From Ruminococcus sp. (GTDB taxonomy: Bacteria > Bacillota_A > Clostridia > Oscillospirales > Acutalibacteraceae), in contig JAFUPE010000069.1 of assembly GCA_017481395.1 (NCBI GenBank), positions 1 to 15,761 of the forward strand: 15,761 bases of DNA, read 5' to 3'. Every line of letters starts with the position of its first letter. Position 1 is the first letter of the stretch. This document shows, in pieces, positions 14,689 to 15,761 of the stretch. The notes beneath the pieces were generated by a model. It was not told where the DNA came from and ran no database searches. It worked only from the letters and a program-made list of their open reading frames with translations. Both the position numbers and the translations under genes were made by a program.

Positions 14689-14717
14689 TTTCTATTATTA
14701 GAATAGCAGGAATATGA
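14689..14717 (-). promoter_or_regulatory. Possible sigma-E promoter for sipL-spoIVA
   Basis: On the minus strand, TCATATT (14711-14717) fits the sigma-E -35 pattern and, after a 14-base spacer, AATAGAAA (14689-14696) matches the -10 pattern (CATACAMT) at about five of eight positions, 30 bases upstream of the sipL ATG. Both genes belong to the known mother-cell regulon. No such motif is clear in the short gap before spoIVA. Confidence 0.4.
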
Positions 14718-14840
14718 ATCTTTACGTAAAAAAGCTATCTATAAATAATAAAGAGAGTTAAACGTTAACTAAATCCATTGAATGTATAAGTAGCACATAT
14801 ACAAACGCCAAGGATTTGCTTGATGTATCAACCACTAAGC

Positions 14841-14866
14841 AAAAAAGAGTCGGAAAATTCCGACTC
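14841..14866 (-). terminator. Rho-independent terminator after the GNAT gene pair
   Basis: GAGTCGGAA and TTCCGACTC form a stem (14847-14866) followed on the minus strand by six T residues (14841-14846). On the plus strand CCTTTTT follows, so it may work in both directions. It separates the GNAT genes from the sipL-spoIVA unit. Confidence 0.9.
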
Positions 14867-14917
14867 CCTTTTTCATTGTTGTTTTGTATTTTCAAAAAAT
14901 CTCTCTGCCTATAAATA

Positions 14918-15370
14918 CTACTTATGAATGTATAATCTTGTCATTTCAGGCTCGCCGTCACCCTGTGCCATACAGTAAAACTCCCAGCCGTAACGCTCGT
15001 AAAAGCCTGTGTGGTCTGTTACTAAATAAACAGGCGAAATCCCCTTTGATTTAAGGTCATCAACTACCATATTCAGAAGTACACCTGCAATACCCTGCTT
15101 GCGGTAGCTTTCTTCTGTATAGACGGCACAGACATTGGGCGATAGGTCTTTGCGGTCGTGAAAATCATTTTCAATCACACCCATTCCGCCAACGATTTTA
15201 TCATTGTCTAAGCAAAGATACCAGCCAAGTTCTGTTTCACCACTGAGATAACTTCCCATACACTCAAGGTATGCTTCCTTAGGCACACCCCACTTACTAT
15301 TAAACCAGCTTGCGGCTTTATCCATAAGCTCAGGTTTTTCTCTTAATGTTATAAAACTTAATTCACTCAT
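14918..15370 (-). CDS. GNAT family N-acetyltransferase
   Basis: A 150-residue single-domain GNAT protein. The WYLCLDNDKIVGGMGVIEN segment (about 50-68) is the usual central beta hairpin. The acetyl-CoA loop is ESYRKQGIAGVLLNMVVDDL (about 87-106, with RKQGIAG as motif A), and the C-terminal part has YLVTDHTGFYERYGWEF (about 115-131), the typical second-half motif. The substrate is unknown; the family includes enzymes acting on antibiotics, amino acids, polyamines and proteins. It overlaps the upstream GNAT gene by eight bases and has GAGG about 10 bases before the ATG, inside that gene's end. Confidence 0.93.
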   Translation of the reverse strand: MSELSFITLREKPELMDKAASWFNSKWGVPKEAYLECMGSYLSGETELGWYLCLDNDKIVGGMGVIENDFHDRKDLSPNVCAVYTEESYRKQGIAGVLLNMVVDDLKSKGISPVYLVTDHTGFYERYGWEFYCMAQGDGEPEMTRLYIHK

Positions 15371-15761
15371 TTTTATTTTCCTCTAAACTACAGTTCTTTA
15401 ATTTTGTATAGTAACTTCTCGTAACACCCTCACGAGTAAAGCTGTTTTTCTCGTAATAATGCTGTGCTAATTTATTATCAAGAGCTGTATCGGTGTCAAA
15501 TCTTCTGATGCCTTTTTCATAAAGAAAAGTCTTCAAAGCATTCATACATTTTGTGCCTATACCCTTGCCTACTATATCGCCGTTGACATAAATCCAACGA
15601 AGATATGCCGTAGTGTCGCTCAGATAATGCACCTCGCAACCGCCAACCTGATTGCTGTCGATTCCAAATTCAATGTACTGATGATTGCCTTTTGACAAAC
15701 CACCCGCAGTAAGCGTTATCTCAGAGTTTTTGTTCTCAGTTAAAACAGATGAGTAGTACAC
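15363..15761 (-). CDS. GNAT family N-acetyltransferase, probably cut at its N-terminus by the window edge
   Basis: The visible 132 residues hold most of a GNAT fold: a GGCEVHYLSDTTAYLRWIYVNGDIVGKGIGTKCMNAL stretch (about 41-76) that contains the acetyl-CoA loop GKGIGT, and DNKLAQHYYEKNSFTREGVTRSYY (about 100-123), the characteristic C-terminal motif. The reading frame reaches the last base of the window, where a GTG could by chance act as the start, but no ribosome site can be checked and the true start is probably further right. The substrate is unknown. It is the upstream member of an overlapping pair with the second GNAT gene. Confidence 0.85.
   Translation of the reverse strand: MYYSSVLTENKNSEITLTAGGLSKGNHQYIEFGIDSNQVGGCEVHYLSDTTAYLRWIYVNGDIVGKGIGTKCMNALKTFLYEKGIRRFDTDTALDNKLAQHYYEKNSFTREGVTRSYYTKLKNCSLEENKNE

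Noticed and set aside
14756..14770. AGTTAA-ACG-TTAACT inverted repeat upstream of sipL
   Set aside because: Short, AT-rich, with no T-tract or promoter contact; may be chance.
14780..14935. An 11-base direct repeat (TGAATGTATAA) found before sipL and at the end of the GNAT gene
   Set aside because: Too short and only two copies; no flanking structure that suggests a mobile element or att site.
1..15761. CRISPR arrays, tRNAs, rRNAs, riboswitches and insertion sequences
   Set aside because: No regularly spaced repeats, no clover-leaf or conserved rRNA stretch, no recognisable riboswitch core, and no transposase or terminal repeats were seen; a covariance-model search would be a firmer test.

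Overview
The window reads as chromosomal core DNA from an endospore-forming, Gram-positive Clostridia bacterium, probably of the Oscillospiraceae/Ruminococcaceae type. The evidence is spoIVA next to a sipL-type gene (spore coat basement layer), the Firmicutes regulator hprK, a Na+-pumping decarboxylase pair, a Firmicutes-style Wzz/tyrosine-kinase pair, AT-rich intergenic regions, AGGAGG-type ribosome binding sites and consensus sigma-A promoters. There are no transposases, phage genes, CRISPR arrays, tRNAs or rRNAs. All genes are on the minus strand except one two-gene plus-strand unit (2000-3051). No gene-free stretch exceeds 300 bases.

Layout, in window coordinates (minus-strand units are transcribed right to left). 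1-1772: hprK, a PHP-domain phosphoesterase and the first 23 codons of murB, overlapping or tightly spaced, so probably one operon that continues past the left edge. 2000-3051 (+): a DUF421/YetF membrane protein and a DUF4363 envelope protein, overlapping by one base. 3052-6716: a unit that reads SecD-like, SecF-like, ZnuC-like ATPase, ZnuB-like permease, driven by a near-consensus promoter with a long palindrome over its start site. 6858-8144: an aminotransferase with its own strong promoter. 8283-9688: a Wzz/YveK chain-length protein and its BY-type tyrosine kinase, with a good terminator. 9782-11421: gamma/delta-type and beta subunits of a Na+-translocating decarboxylase, with a good promoter. 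11589-14659: sipL and spoIVA, with a possible sigma-E promoter and a good terminator. 14918-15761: two overlapping GNAT acetyltransferases, the first-transcribed one cut by the right edge.

The most unusual item is the SecD/SecF-like pair. Both align by eye to SecD and SecF through their membrane domains, but the SecF-like protein (209 aa) has almost no extracytoplasmic P1 domain. The intramembrane aspartates known to be needed for proton-driven SecDF action appear replaced by Ile (SecD-like) and Cys (SecF-like). They sit upstream of a zinc-type ABC transporter pair that lacks its binding protein here. This may be a repurposed or non-proton-driven SecDF relative; that reading is inference and testable by alignment and genome comparison.

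Other points of interest are a 16-bp-stem hairpin between the decarboxylase and the Wzz/kinase genes, the isolation of that kinase pair from any sugar-polymer genes, a beta/gamma decarboxylase pair without its carboxyltransferase or biotin carrier, a Cys/His-rich tail on the ZnuC-like ATPase, and two convergent genes whose stop codons abut with no intergenic base.
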